A stretch of 40,200 bases of DNA from Desulfuromonadales bacterium. GTDB taxonomy: Bacteria > Desulfobacterota > Desulfuromonadia > Geobacterales > Pseudopelobacteraceae. Of this stretch, positions 25,758-35,106 are shown in pieces. A program made the translations under genes and the position numbers. Each line of letters begins with the position of its first letter. The stretch's first letter is position 1. The notes beneath the pieces are model-generated. The model ran no database searches, was not told the origin of the DNA, and worked only from the letters and a program-made list of their open reading frames with translations. Location: the NCBI GenBank assembly GCA_013377095.1, contig JACAAY010000046.1, positions 1 through 40,200 on the forward strand, given 5' to 3'.

Positions 25758-27155
25758 TTACTCCTCAACGAAAGCCAGGTTTTTCTTCTTCAGTTTTTCG
25801 ATCAAAGTGGTCCGTTTCAGATTCAGCAGGGCGGCCGCTTCTTTTTTGTTGCCTCCGGTACGAGCCAGTGCCTGGAGTATCAGGCGGTTTTCAAAATGGT
25901 CTACGGCTGTGTTGAGGCAGATCCCTTCCTGGGGCAAGTCTTCGGCTTCAGACAGATTTGGTGGCTGGATCCGCACGGAGCCGCCGGAGAGATATTTTTC
26001 CGGCAGGTCGTCGGGCGTGATGAAACCGCTGTTTTTGAGAATCACCAGACGTTCCACCAGATTCTCCAGTTCCCTGACATTTCCCGGCCATTCGTAATTA
26101 CAGAGTATGTCAAGGGCTTCGCGGGAGAAACCTTTGACGGAATATCTCGAATCAGCGTTGAAGATCGTGAGAAAGTTGTGAATCAGGAGCGGTATATCTT
26201 CCCTGCGTTCCCTCAATGCCGGAATGTGGATGGGGATTACCGACAGTCGATAGTAGAGGTCTTCGCGGAAATCCTTGCTGATCACCATCTTTTCCAGGTT
26301 TTTATTGGTGGCGGCAATGATGCGCACATCCACTTTTTGTGATTTGGTTGATCCTACCGGTTCAAATTCCCTGGTCTGCAATACCCGTAATAGTTTGACC
26401 TGCAGAGCGGCTTTCATGTCTCCGATTTCGTCAAGAAAGAGTGTTCCCTTGTCCGCCATTTCAAAGCGCCCGATGCGGTTGGCGTATGCTCCGGTAAAGG
26501 AGCCCTTGACGTGGCCGAACAGCTCGCTTTCCAGCAGGTCGTCCGGGATGGCGGCGCAGTTGATTGGGACAAAGTTTTTGGTGTTTCTTCCGCTCAACTC
26601 GTGTATGGCTCTTGCTGCAAGTTCCTTGCCAGTTCCCGATTCGCCTTGGATGAGAACGGTGGCGCTTGATTCGGCCACTTTCTCAATCATCTCAAAAAGA
26701 TTAAGCATCGGTCTGCTTCTGCCGATGATTGTAGAACAGATTGTGCTGGGGAGTTTTGCAGGGTCTCCCGCGGCGCCAAGTTGTTTCATGGTCTGGTATT
26801 CCCTGGCGCGCAAAACAATGCTTTCCAGTTCATCAAGGTTGAGTGGTTTCGACAGGAATAATGTGTTCCCGTCACCGGTTTGCTGGGCAGGTAATTCTTC
26901 TCTGGTCCCATAACCGATAAGAACAAGCAATGGTAGAATTTTTTTTGCACGTTCCCTGAAATCGGGGGCAATGGAGTCCAGGTATGAGATTCCGGCAATA
27001 ACGATACCGACCTGTTGATTGGTGATTGTGTCAAAAAGAGAGTCGCGGCCATCAGCCGTGACAATATCATACCCTTGATACGTCAGAAATGCCGATACGA
27101 GATCCCGGCTTTTTCTGTCATTGTCCGCTATCAGGATGGTTCTGTTTGTATGCAT
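25758..27155 (-). CDS. Sigma-54-dependent regulator with atypical receiver domain
   Basis: A 465-residue NtrC-class protein: N-terminal receiver-like domain (about 5-118), AAA+ domain with Walker A GESGTGKE (171-178), and a Fis-type helix-turn-helix at the C-terminus (GGNKKEAAALLNLKRTTLIEKL). Two oddities: the phospho-acceptor Asp position reads IVIAGIS (about 51-57), so it is probably not phosphorylated, and the sigma-54 contact loop is GSFTGA (218-223) rather than GAFTGA. FleQ/FlrA-type flagellar regulators also often lack a usable Asp, and the neighbouring lytic transglycosylase and divergent che genes fit motility control, but the target promoters are not visible. It starts divergently from cheW, 307 bases apart. 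Confidence 0.9.
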   Translation of the reverse strand: MHTNRTILIADNDRKSRDLVSAFLTYQGYDIVTADGRDSLFDTITNQQVGIVIAGISYLDSIAPDFRERAKKILPLLVLIGYGTREELPAQQTGDGNTLFLSKPLNLDELESIVLRAREYQTMKQLGAAGDPAKLPSTICSTIIGRSRPMLNLFEMIEKVAESSATVLIQGESGTGKELAARAIHELSGRNTKNFVPINCAAIPDDLLESELFGHVKGSFTGAYANRIGRFEMADKGTLFLDEIGDMKAALQVKLLRVLQTREFEPVGSTKSQKVDVRIIAATNKNLEKMVISKDFREDLYYRLSVIPIHIPALRERREDIPLLIHNFLTIFNADSRYSVKGFSREALDILCNYEWPGNVRELENLVERLVILKNSGFITPDDLPEKYLSGGSVRIQPPNLSEAEDLPQEGICLNTAVDHFENRLILQALARTGGNKKEAAALLNLKRTTLIEKLKKKNLAFVEE

Positions 27156-27462
27156 TGTGTACCAGTGCTGGGGTGATTGGGGATTTTTTACAGGGAACGT
27201 ACTGTCAAATGAATGTACCGCCTCTACCCTTAATTGTCAATTAAATGACTTGTCATGCATGCACGCTGAAAATATTTATTTCAGACAGATACAAAATGTG
27301 AATAGTGAAGCTTGTCGATACGGATAATCCAGATATAATGGTCACGTAACCGTGCTTGATTAATCTGTGGCTTACATGTTACCTTTGCTCACTTTTCAAC
27401 AGATATTCATACGGCTGTAAAAATAATTTCACATTCTGAAACACATAATGGGGGAGGAAATC
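27156..27462. promoter_or_regulatory. Divergent regulatory region between sigma-54 regulator and cheW
   Basis: This 307-base region contains no gene. It holds the perfect palindrome described at 27230-27244 and a CATGCATG palindrome about 20 bases further on, plus AT-rich sequence before the cheW ribosome site (GGGGAGGAA). Promoters for both directions must lie here, but no clear sigma-54 or sigma-28 site was recognised. Confidence 0.55.
27230..27244. promoter_or_regulatory. Perfect 7-1-7 palindrome, possible operator
   Basis: TTAATTG-T-CAATTAA is a perfect inverted repeat in the shared intergenic region of the divergent regulator and chemotaxis operon, about 75 bases from the regulator's start and 219 from cheW. 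A dimeric repressor or activator could bind here. The binding protein is unknown. Confidence 0.45.
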
Positions 27463-27957
27463 ATGAGTAAAGCGCTGGTGGCCGTTAATACCGATGAGTC
27501 CCGTGGGGAGTTGATTCAGCTTGTCAGTTTTAGCCTTGATCAGGAAGAATATGGCGTTGACGTTTTAAAGGTTCGCGAGATTATCCGTATGCCCGTGGTC
27601 ACCAGGGTTCCCAATACCCCCCACTACGTGGATGGTGTCATCAATCTTCGCGGTAAGGTAATTCCGATTATCTGCATGCGCAAGAAGTTTGGTCTGATGG
27701 AGGCTGAAAACGATAAACAGACCCGCATCATGGTTATGGATGTGGACGGGGAACTGATGGGTTTTACTGTTGATGCGGTTTCCGAGGTGATCCGGATTTC
27801 CGGCAGTGAGATACAGCCTTCACCCGCGGTGGTTGCCAGTGGTCTCGACCAGGATTGTATTGCTGGCGTGATCAACCAGGCAGAGCGCCTGCTTGTTTTG
27901 CTGGACCTTGAAAAAATGTTTTCCCCGGAAGAAAAAAGCGTCTTCGGTTCGCTTTAA
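27463..27957 (+). CDS. cheW: CheW chemotaxis coupling protein
   Basis: The ATG at 27463 has GGGGAGGAA upstream; 164 residues. CheW hallmarks: ELIQLVSFSLDQEEYGVDVLKVREI, RVPNTPHYVDGVINLRGKVIPI and VSEVIRI. It couples receptors to CheA. It is first in an operon with cheA, cheR, an HDOD gene and cheB. An upstream in-frame ATG at 27448 would add five residues but has no site. The nearby chemotaxis receptor (18285-20342) may be a client. Confidence 0.95.
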   Translation: MSKALVAVNTDESRGELIQLVSFSLDQEEYGVDVLKVREIIRMPVVTRVPNTPHYVDGVINLRGKVIPIICMRKKFGLMEAENDKQTRIMVMDVDGELMGFTVDAVSEVIRISGSEIQPSPAVVASGLDQDCIAGVINQAERLLVLLDLEKMFSPEEKSVFGSL

Positions 27958-28004
27958 TTCATTACCTGTGAATTGATGTATCCAGATTTTTCTAGGAGCG
28001 TGAC

Positions 28005-29801
28005 ATGCCGCCGATTGATTGCGAAGACCAGGAGCTGTTGGAAGGCTTTCTTGCGGAGACAACCGAATTACTTGAGAAGCTTGACGACGATCTCGTGGCA
28101 TTGGAGAAGTCAACAGATGACGCTGATTTGCTTAACAGAATTTTCAGGTCGATTCATACGGTAAAAGGTGCTTCAAGTTTTCTAGGTTTTGATCTGCTGG
28201 TCAAGGTAACCCACAAAACCGAAGACGTCTTGAACCGCCTCCGCAAGGGTGAGTTGTTGGTGACCCCGGAAATCATGGATGTCATTCTTGAAGCAACGGA
28301 CCTGGTGAAGGTGCTGGTAAGCGATATCAAGGCTGGCGAGATCCAGGAACGGGAGGTGGATGGCACCATCACCAAGCTGCTGCCGTTGTTGACGGAAAAC
28401 GCGGTAGTCCAGCCCCCTCAGGAAGAGGTGCCCGTGGCTGCAGCTGAACCTGAACCTGATGAACCATCGGTTAGTGAACCGGTGGCTTCCCCATTGCAAG
28501 ACGCGCCACCTGCGCCGCTGCAAAAAAGCGGCGGCGATGTGGTGATGAAGAAAACACCGCCACCACCCAAGCCAGCCGACGGAAAGGGAGAGGAACTTTC
28601 GGATAACACCACGGTACGTGTTGACATCAAACGCCTCGACGATTTGATGAATCAGGTGGGCGAGCTGGTGTTGGAACGTAACCGCATGATCCAGATCAAT
28701 CAGAATCTGCAGCAGGATGGTGTGGACAAAATTGATTTTAACGAGGAATTTGGGAAGCTTACAAAACGGATGAATTTTGTGACCTCGGAACTGCAAATGC
28801 AGGTTCTTAAGATGCGCATGCTTCCCGTTGAAAAGGTCTTCAAAAAGTTTCCCCGTATTGTTCGCAGTATGGCCCGTGATCTGGGCAAAGAGGTTGATCT
28901 TCAGATCTTTGGTGAGGAAACCGAACTTGACCGCTCCGTTGTTGACGAGATCGGAGACCCGCTGATCCACCTGATTCGCAACGCCATGGATCATGGTCTT
29001 GAAATGCCTGATCAGCGTGTTTCAAATGGCAAACCGCGGGTTGGAACATTGGTTCTGTCGGCCGTGCACGAAGGCAATCAGATTATTATCAGTATCAAGG
29101 ATGATGGCGCCGGCATCGATACCGACAGAGTCGGACGCAAGGCTTTGGAAAAGGGGTTGATTACCGAAGAGCAGTTATCCGCCATGAGCCAGCGAGAATT
29201 GTTTGATCTGATTTTCCTGCCCGGATTCTCCACCAAGGACAAGGCCAGCGACCTGTCCGGCCGCGGTGTTGGCATGGACGTTGTCAGGACGAATATTAAA
29301 AAGCTGAATGGCTTGATAGAGATAAAAAGTGAGAAGGGGCTGGGGTCGGAATTCATTCTGCGTCTTCCCCTGACGCTGGCTATTATCCAGTCGTTGCTGG
29401 TCGAAGTGGAAGGGGAGGTCTATTCCATACCACTTTCCTCTGTTCTCGAAACCTTGCGGGTGGACCAGCGTCAGTTCCATATGATTGGTGGTCAGGAAGT
29501 CCTCAAGCTGCGAGATATGGTGTTGCCCCTTGTTCGTCTTGAGAGGGTTTTCAGGGTGCAAAAGCGCGACGAGCAGGGCGATTTCTGCTATGTCGTGGTT
29601 GTTGGCAGCGCTGACAAAAGGATGGGATTGGTGGTGACCCGCTTGGTGGGACAGCAGGAGGTTGCCATAAAATCTCTCGGTAACTATCTTGCCAATATTC
29701 CCGGAATTGCAGGTTCCACGATCCTGGGTGATGGTCGCGTGGCTCTGATCATCGATCCGGTGGGACTTGTAGAGAATGGTGAGTGCGGCTCCGGCCGTTG
29801 A
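28005..29801 (+). CDS. cheA: CheA chemotaxis histidine kinase
   Basis: A 598-residue kinase. The Hpt domain has phospho-His51 in SIHTVKGASSF, followed by an acidic/Pro-rich linker (about 133-195) with no recognisable CheY-binding P2 domain. The dimer domain (DIKRLDDLMNQVGELV) starts at about 200. The HATPase boxes HLIRNAMDHGLE, DDGAGID and FSTKDKASDLSGRGVGMDVV are intact, and a C-terminal CheW-like domain (from about 462) ends the protein. ATG with AGGAGC upstream. The missing P2 suggests a CheY partner that docks elsewhere; no cheY is in this operon. Confidence 0.95.
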   Translation: MPPIDCEDQELLEGFLAETTELLEKLDDDLVALEKSTDDADLLNRIFRSIHTVKGASSFLGFDLLVKVTHKTEDVLNRLRKGELLVTPEIMDVILEATDLVKVLVSDIKAGEIQEREVDGTITKLLPLLTENAVVQPPQEEVPVAAAEPEPDEPSVSEPVASPLQDAPPAPLQKSGGDVVMKKTPPPPKPADGKGEELSDNTTVRVDIKRLDDLMNQVGELVLERNRMIQINQNLQQDGVDKIDFNEEFGKLTKRMNFVTSELQMQVLKMRMLPVEKVFKKFPRIVRSMARDLGKEVDLQIFGEETELDRSVVDEIGDPLIHLIRNAMDHGLEMPDQRVSNGKPRVGTLVLSAVHEGNQIIISIKDDGAGIDTDRVGRKALEKGLITEEQLSAMSQRELFDLIFLPGFSTKDKASDLSGRGVGMDVVRTNIKKLNGLIEIKSEKGLGSEFILRLPLTLAIIQSLLVEVEGEVYSIPLSSVLETLRVDQRQFHMIGGQEVLKLRDMVLPLVRLERVFRVQKRDEQGDFCYVVVVGSADKRMGLVVTRLVGQQEVAIKSLGNYLANIPGIAGSTILGDGRVALIIDPVGLVENGECGSGR

Positions 29802-29847
29802 CCTGCTTTTTCAAACAGAAGCAACTTACGAAGCGAAGGGATCGACC

Positions 29848-30675
29848 GTGGCAATATCAGATAAGGATTTTGAACAATTACGTGATTTTATCTACAATAT
29901 ATGCGGTATGTATTTTCACACGTCCAAGAAGTACTTCCTGGAAAGCCGGCTGACACGCAGAATGGAAGCGACCGGTGCTAAGACGCATCAGGACTACTAT
30001 TTGCTTCTCAAGTCAGCCCGTGGCGCCGGGGAACTGAAGTTTCTGATGGACGAGATTACGACCAATGAGACCTATTTCTTTCGCAATGTGCCGCAGCTTA
30101 ACGCCCTTGAGACAAAGTTGCTTCCTGAGATAGTCGCCCTGAAGTCCAAGATGGGCTTCCGCAAGCTTCGAATCTGGAGCGCAGCTTCATCTTCCGGTGA
30201 AGAAGCATATACCATGGCCATGATTCTCCAGGAGAAGCGGACTACACTGTTGAAAGACTGGATCATTGAGATCGTTGGCACCGATATTAACGAAACCGTT
30301 GTCGCTCAGGCCAAGGAAGCGGTGTACAACGCCTATTCTGTCCGGAATATTCCCGATGTATACAAGCGTAAATATATACGTGAAGATAACGGGAAGTTCA
30401 TTCTTGCACCCGAAATAAAAAAGTTTGTGACATTCAACAAACTCAATCTCTATGATGATAACAAAATGATTTTTATGAAGACCTTTGACATCATCTTTTG
30501 CGCAAACGTGCTGATTTATTTTGATACCGCTTCCAAGTCCAAAGTTGTCCAACATTTCTACAATAACCTGCAGCCGTACGGCTACTTTTTTGTAGGCCAG
30601 TCCGAGTCTCTGCACGGCGTCAATGACAAGTTCAAAACCGTGCATTTTCCCGGCGGGTTTGCCTATAAAAAATAG
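29848..30675 (+). CDS. cheR: CheR chemotaxis protein methyltransferase
   Basis: GTG 29848 with AAGGGA six bases upstream gives 275 residues and begins VAISDKDFEQLRDFIYNICGMYF, like other CheR N-termini. An ATG at 29776, inside the end of cheA, would add 24 residues without family character. The SAM-binding fold shows IWSAASSSGEEAYTMAM and GTDINE, then a CANVLIYFD strand with the family's typical motif and GYFFVGQSESL near the end. It methylates receptor glutamates. It overlaps or abuts cheA, so coupled translation is likely. Confidence 0.93.
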   Translation: MAISDKDFEQLRDFIYNICGMYFHTSKKYFLESRLTRRMEATGAKTHQDYYLLLKSARGAGELKFLMDEITTNETYFFRNVPQLNALETKLLPEIVALKSKMGFRKLRIWSAASSSGEEAYTMAMILQEKRTTLLKDWIIEIVGTDINETVVAQAKEAVYNAYSVRNIPDVYKRKYIREDNGKFILAPEIKKFVTFNKLNLYDDNKMIFMKTFDIIFCANVLIYFDTASKSKVVQHFYNNLQPYGYFFVGQSESLHGVNDKFKTVHFPGGFAYKK

Positions 30676-30695
30676 CGCCTGAAAGGTCTGATATA

Positions 30696-31592
30696 ATGAA
30701 CAAGAATGAACGGATCGAAAAAGCTGAACAGATGGTTGCAAAGGTCGAAGACCTGCCGACCATTCCGGCAGTTGCCACGCAGGTATTGCAACTCCTTGAT
30801 CAGCCGGATGTAAAAATTGAGGAAGTGGCCGATCTCATGCTTTCCGATCAGGTCATGACTGCTCGAGTGATGAAAATGCTCAATTCGCCGGTTTACCGCC
30901 CGACACACGAGATCACGTCCCTTAAACGGGCTCTCGTCTTCCTCGGCCTCCGGCACATCCGCGAATTGGCGTTGACTACGTCATTCATCAGTGCGTTTGA
31001 GAAAGATACCGGAGCCTTTGAAATCAGCGCATTCTGGGAGCATGCCTTCGGTGTGGGCATGGTTTCCAAAATCATTGCTGGCAAGGTCGGATATCCTGAT
31101 CTTGAAAAAGCCTATATCAGCGGCATTATCCACAATCTCGGCATCGTGTTTCTGAATATTTTTATGGCGGAAGAGTTTCAGAACGTACTGGCGGCAATCA
31201 AGGGAAAACCGATCTCCATGCGGAGCGCAGAGATTGAACAGTTTGGCACAAGCCATTGTGAAATTGGACTGTGCATGGCACGCAAGTGGAACTTTCCCGA
31301 GGTATATTGCGAGGTGATTGCGTGTCACCATTCTCCGGGCGAGGCGGTTATAGATCCTGTTCTATGTGCGATTGTCAATCTCTCGGATCTGTTCTGCAGC
31401 GTTCGAGGACTTGATTTTGGCGGAAGGGAATGGGTTAGCTTTAATCTTTCCGATGAAGAAGCCTGGAAAATCCTGAAAACAGAGTCTCCCAGCCTTGTCG
31501 AGCTGGATGTTGAGCGTTTCTGTTATGAGCTCGATGACGCCATACCCGCTGTAAAAGAGCTGGTCGTCTCGATCTTTAACACGAAGGAATAG
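30696..31592 (+). CDS. HDOD-domain signalling protein
   Basis: A 298-residue protein. The HDOD domain spans most of it: LPTIPAVATQVLQLL at about 20, SLKRALVFLGLRHIRELAL at about 75 and GIIHNLGIVFLN at about 145, where the HD-type metal motif is degenerate, as is normal for HDOD. Such proteins are regulatory and not hydrolytic. The C-terminus (about 230-298) is a helical extension. It is placed between cheR and cheB, with AAAGG before its ATG, 20 bases after cheR. A role in the chemotaxis or motility circuit is inferred from the operon. No partner is known. Confidence 0.92.
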   Translation: MNKNERIEKAEQMVAKVEDLPTIPAVATQVLQLLDQPDVKIEEVADLMLSDQVMTARVMKMLNSPVYRPTHEITSLKRALVFLGLRHIRELALTTSFISAFEKDTGAFEISAFWEHAFGVGMVSKIIAGKVGYPDLEKAYISGIIHNLGIVFLNIFMAEEFQNVLAAIKGKPISMRSAEIEQFGTSHCEIGLCMARKWNFPEVYCEVIACHHSPGEAVIDPVLCAIVNLSDLFCSVRGLDFGGREWVSFNLSDEEAWKILKTESPSLVELDVERFCYELDDAIPAVKELVVSIFNTKE

Positions 31593-31602
31593 GTGCGATT
31601 AC

Positions 31603-32679
31603 ATGTTAGCTCCCCGGTCCGGCAAAACACGCATATTGATTGTTGATGATTCATCCTTTATGCGTATGGCCATCCGCAGTATCCTCTCCAAAGACCCCTC
31701 CTTTGATATTGTCGGAATAGCGGCCGATGGTGTGGAAGGGGTGGAAAAGGCCATTGCTCTCAAACCGGACCTGATTACCATGGATGTGGAAATGCCCCGC
31801 ATGGATGGTATTGCCGCCTTGCGGCAGATCATGGCCAAGGCGCCCACAAAGGTGATCATGGTCTCGACATTGACAAACGAAGGGGCCCGGTCAACGTTTG
31901 AGGCGCTTGATGCGGGCGCTATTGACTACATTCCCAAGAATGTCACCGACTCGAGCGAAGCGCAGAATATTTTCCGGGAAGAATTGGTTCGAAAGGTCAA
32001 GGAAGCGATCCGTTCCCGTTTCGGCCGGAGTACTCCGACAGCCGCTATCCGTCAAGCGGCCCCATCGGCACCGCGCTCCATCAGCAGTAAATTGGCTGGA
32101 AAGAAGATCAACTATGTGGGTATAGGGGCTTCAACCGGTGGTCCCGTGGCGCTCCAGGAAGTCCTTTCCCGTATTCCGGTTAATTTTCCCTATGGCATTA
32201 TCGTCGGGATTCACATGCCCAAGGCATTCACCGGCCCTTACGCGGATCGGCTGAACGCCAAATGCTCCATGACCATACGTGAGGCGGTGGATGGCGATAT
32301 CCTCAAACCAGGGCTGGCTCTGATTGCTCCTGGTGGCATGCATACTACCCTCGTTCGCCGCGGTAGCACCGTTGTCGTGAAGACCGTACCCACCAGCAGT
32401 TATCCGCAATATGTCTACATCCCTTCGGTCGATTTGATGCTGTCAAGTATGGCGGAAGCGACCAACGGTTCAATGCTGGGAGTTATACTGACCGGAATGG
32501 GTAACGACGGTTTCAAGGGGATGAAACAGCTGAAAAGCATGGGTGGGGTAACGATTGTGCAGGATGAGTCAACATCAACCATCTATGGAATGCCAAAAGC
32601 CTGTGTTGATGGAGGCGTGGCTGATGAAGTGCTCCCGCTCGGGCAGATCGGGTTTGAAATCTCCAAGTTTGCGGGATAG
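31603..32679 (+). CDS. cheB: CheB receptor glutamate methylesterase
   Basis: A 358-residue two-domain protein. The receiver has Asp15/Asp16 and the phospho-acceptor Asp61 (MDVEMPRMDG), and the esterase domain (about 168-358) the catalytic Ser177 (GIGASTGGP), His204 (IHMPKAF) and Asp302 (GMGNDG). It removes methyl groups added by CheR and is activated by CheA phosphorylation. It follows the HDOD gene by 10 bases and ends the operon, with a strong hairpin 28 bases later. Confidence 0.95.
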   Translation: MLAPRSGKTRILIVDDSSFMRMAIRSILSKDPSFDIVGIAADGVEGVEKAIALKPDLITMDVEMPRMDGIAALRQIMAKAPTKVIMVSTLTNEGARSTFEALDAGAIDYIPKNVTDSSEAQNIFREELVRKVKEAIRSRFGRSTPTAAIRQAAPSAPRSISSKLAGKKINYVGIGASTGGPVALQEVLSRIPVNFPYGIIVGIHMPKAFTGPYADRLNAKCSMTIREAVDGDILKPGLALIAPGGMHTTLVRRGSTVVVKTVPTSSYPQYVYIPSVDLMLSSMAEATNGSMLGVILTGMGNDGFKGMKQLKSMGGVTIVQDESTSTIYGMPKACVDGGVADEVLPLGQIGFEISKFAG

Positions 32680-32707
32680 TGTTGTAGGGCGATCCGGTTT
32701 TGAAAAG

Positions 32708-32738
32708 ACAACGGGCGGCCGATTTGGCCGCCCGTTGT
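32708..32738. terminator. 13-bp perfect stem between cheB and the converging prfC operon
   Basis: ACAACGGGCGGCC (32708-32720) pairs perfectly with GGCCGCCCGTTGT (32726-32738) around a five-base loop. The plus strand continues GCGTTTA; no long T-run. It sits 4 bases from the stop of the minus-strand small gene, so it probably ends both transcripts. Confidence 0.85.
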
Positions 32739-32742
32739 GCGT

Positions 32743-32976
32743 TTATCGGTCGGCAAAAACAACCAAGCCGCCATTTTTTACGACAACACGACAATTTGAA
32801 TACCCCATCCGTTTCAGGCGAAACATGATAACCGGACCTGCAAGCGCGTGCACGTTGGGAAGCATGAGAGGAAACCCGGAATACGCTGTCAGGAAGAGCG
32901 CTTTCCAGGTTGCCCAGGGTGAAGCGCCTGCACGCTGTGTCCTCACCTTTCCCGCTTCAGGGTGACCTGTGTTCAT
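32743..32976 (-). CDS. Small protein coupled to prfC, unknown function
   Basis: A 77-residue frame that starts inside the prfC stop (ATGA, four-base overlap), the usual sign of translational coupling, and ends four bases before a strong hairpin. It contains [19 protein letters not shown], followed by [16 protein letters not shown] at the C-terminus, with no Cys cluster and one weakly hydrophobic segment (about 30-50). I do not recognise a family. The coupling and terminator position support a real gene; it could also be a remnant of a longer one. Confidence 0.5.
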   Translation of the reverse strand: MNTGHPEAGKVRTQRAGASPWATWKALFLTAYSGFPLMLPNVHALAGPVIMFRLKRMGYSNCRVVVKNGGLVVFADR

Positions 32977-34553
32977 CCGGAATGCTCGCTGGTTTCATGG
33001 AATTGCAGCTCTTTCCATGTCTCCATGGTGTTGTCAAGGCGCCACTGGCTGCCTGCCATGTAGGTCAGCTTGCCCTCGCCGTCGATGTAGGTGCTCATGG
33101 CTTCTTTCTTTTCAAATTCCTCAATCTTCTTTTTCTCTCCCGTAACCCAGCGGGCAGTAACGTAGCTGACCGACTCAAAGGCGACTTTGACACCATATTC
33201 AAATTGCAGGCGATGCATAACCACCTCGAACTGAAGCAGGCCAACGGCACCGATTACCCAGTCAGCCCCCATCAACGGCCTGAAAACCTGTGTTGCGCCT
33301 TCCTCGGCCAGCTGAACCAGGCCCTTCTCCAGTGCCTTGGACTTCATCGGGTTAAGCAGCCTCACCTTGCGAAAGTGTTCGGGGGCAAAGCTGGGAATTC
33401 CGGTGAACTTCAGATCCTCACCCTGGGTGAATGTGTCACCGATTTTGATCGTGCCGTGATTGTGGATACCGATGATGTCACCTGGCCAGGCTTCTTCCAC
33501 GTTGGTTCGATCCTGGGCCATGAAGATGGTGGCGTTGGCAATCTGAACATCGCGTCCCAGGCGGACATGACGTACTTTCATGCCACGGGTGAATTTGCCG
33601 GAGCAGATGCGAAAGAATGCAATCCGGTCTCGATGAGCGGGATCCATGTTCGCCTGAATCTTGAAGGTAAAACCGCTGAATGACTCCTCGTAAGGTGACA
33701 CCGCTCTGGTGGTGGATTCGCGCGGCAGCGGCGAAGGGGCATATTCAGTAAAAGCGTCCAGAAGTTGCTGCACGCCAAAGGTGTTGATGGCGCTGCCGAA
33801 AAAAACCGGAGTCTGCTTGCCGTTTAGATAGGCCTCCTTGTCGAACGGATGGGCCGCTCCCTCCAGGAGTTCCACGTCGTGCCGCAACTCGTCTACCTGG
33901 CTCCCCAGAAGTTCGTCCAGGCGCGGGTCGTCCAGGCCTGCAACCGTCAGTATGCTGCCGGTGCCGTTGTCAGATTCTGGATCAAAAAAGGTCAGCTCCT
34001 TTGTGTAGAGGTGATAAGTTCCCCGAAAACGCTTGCCCATCCCCACCGGCCAGGTAACGGGAGCGGTCTGCATCTTCAAATTTCTTTCAATATCATCCAG
34101 CAGGTCAAGTGGTTCCTGCCCCTCTCGGTCAAGCTTGTTCATAAACGTGATGATCGGGGTATGACGTAGACGACAGACCTCCAACAGTTTTCTGGTCTGG
34201 GATTCCACTCCCTTGACCGAGTCGATCACCATCAGCACGGAATCCACTGCGGTAAGTACCCGGTAGGTGTCTTCCGAAAAGTCGTTGTGGCCGGGAGTGT
34301 CCAGCAGGTTGATCTCGCATCCGCCATAGGTAAATTTCATGACCGATGAGGTGACGGAAATCCCGCGCTGTTTTTCAAGTTCCATCCAGTCCGATGTTGC
34401 GTGGCGGGCAGATTTCCGTGCCCGTACCTCACCGGCCTGCTGGATGGCGCCTCCGAATAGCAGCAATTTCTCGGTTATGGTGGTTTTGCCTGCATCGGGG
34501 TGGCTGATGATGGCAAAGGTTCGACGTTTGTTAACTTCCTGCTGGTTATTCAT
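32973..34553 (-). CDS. prfC: Peptide chain release factor 3 (RF3)
   Basis: The ATG at 34553 has AAGGAG 10 bases upstream and begins [25 protein letters not shown]; 526 residues. It is a translation GTPase with P-loop HPDAGKTT, the DTPGH box and NKLDRE. Domain 2 (from about 280) and the RF3-specific end follow. RF3 uses GTP to recycle RF1/RF2 from ribosomes. A TTG nine codons upstream (34580) is possible but lacks a ribosome site. It is followed by a coupled small gene. Confidence 0.95.
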   Translation of the reverse strand: MNNQQEVNKRRTFAIISHPDAGKTTITEKLLLFGGAIQQAGEVRARKSARHATSDWMELEKQRGISVTSSVMKFTYGGCEINLLDTPGHNDFSEDTYRVLTAVDSVLMVIDSVKGVESQTRKLLEVCRLRHTPIITFMNKLDREGQEPLDLLDDIERNLKMQTAPVTWPVGMGKRFRGTYHLYTKELTFFDPESDNGTGSILTVAGLDDPRLDELLGSQVDELRHDVELLEGAAHPFDKEAYLNGKQTPVFFGSAINTFGVQQLLDAFTEYAPSPLPRESTTRAVSPYEESFSGFTFKIQANMDPAHRDRIAFFRICSGKFTRGMKVRHVRLGRDVQIANATIFMAQDRTNVEEAWPGDIIGIHNHGTIKIGDTFTQGEDLKFTGIPSFAPEHFRKVRLLNPMKSKALEKGLVQLAEEGATQVFRPLMGADWVIGAVGLLQFEVVMHRLQFEYGVKVAFESVSYVTARWVTGEKKKIEEFEKKEAMSTYIDGEGKLTYMAGSQWRLDNTMETWKELQFHETSEHSG

Positions 34554-34576
34554 GTTCACACAGACTCCTTGGGCAA

Positions 34577-34600
34577 TCAAAAGGCGGGGATTGCCCGCCT
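34577..34600 (-). terminator. Hairpin with T-run after doxX
   Basis: On the minus strand AGGCGGG-CAATC-CCCGCCT is followed by TTTT, 29 bases past the doxX stop and just upstream of the prfC start. It probably ends the doxX transcript and separates it from prfC. Confidence 0.75.
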
Positions 34601-34628
34601 GGAATGGGAATGATTCTTGGGTTTGATG

Positions 34629-35075
34629 TTACGACCGGAACACCAAGCGGTCTAGACACCAGTGACCTCCGCCGGCAATCATGAGGTACAGCGCCATGCC
34701 CAATAGGGCGAAGGTGTACTCGAAGCCGTGGCCGTGACCGGGAGTACACGCTGAATTCAGAAAAAAACCATTCAGCCAGTGCACCTTGTAAATGGCCACC
34801 AGCATTACCGTTGCTAAGCCGGTTGCGGACAAGCGCGTCAGAAAACCGGCCAGAACGCCGAAGCCGCCCGCGAATTCGGCAATAATGGCCAGCAGGGTAA
34901 AAATCGGAGGGATGTGCAGTTTTTCTTCAAAGCTCCTGAGCGTGCCGGTCAGACCCAGTCCTCCGAAAAGTCCCAGCAGTTTTTGCGAACCGTGCGCCAT
35001 AATGATTATCCCCAACGGCAGACGGATCATCAGGGGCGCAATCATACTACTCAGGTCGGAGCCGTTTCGTGCCAT
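34629..35075 (-). CDS. DoxX-family membrane protein
   Basis: A 148-residue protein with four membrane helices, the DoxX family layout: PLMIRLPLGIIIMAHGSQKL first, then FTLLAIIAEFAGGFGVLAG, LATVMLVAIYKVHW and a last helix after GFEYTFALLGMALYLMI. DoxX members are linked to thiosulfate:quinone oxidoreduction, thiol or redox stress in some bacteria. The exact role is unknown. ATG after GGAGGG. It lies 31 bases after the diguanylate cyclase gene and is closed by a terminator. Confidence 0.88.
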   Translation of the reverse strand: MARNGSDLSSMIAPLMIRLPLGIIIMAHGSQKLLGLFGGLGLTGTLRSFEEKLHIPPIFTLLAIIAEFAGGFGVLAGFLTRLSATGLATVMLVAIYKVHWLNGFFLNSACTPGHGHGFEYTFALLGMALYLMIAGGGHWCLDRLVFRS

Positions 35076-35106
35076 GGTTACTGCCCTCCATCATAGCAGG
35101 ATGTTT

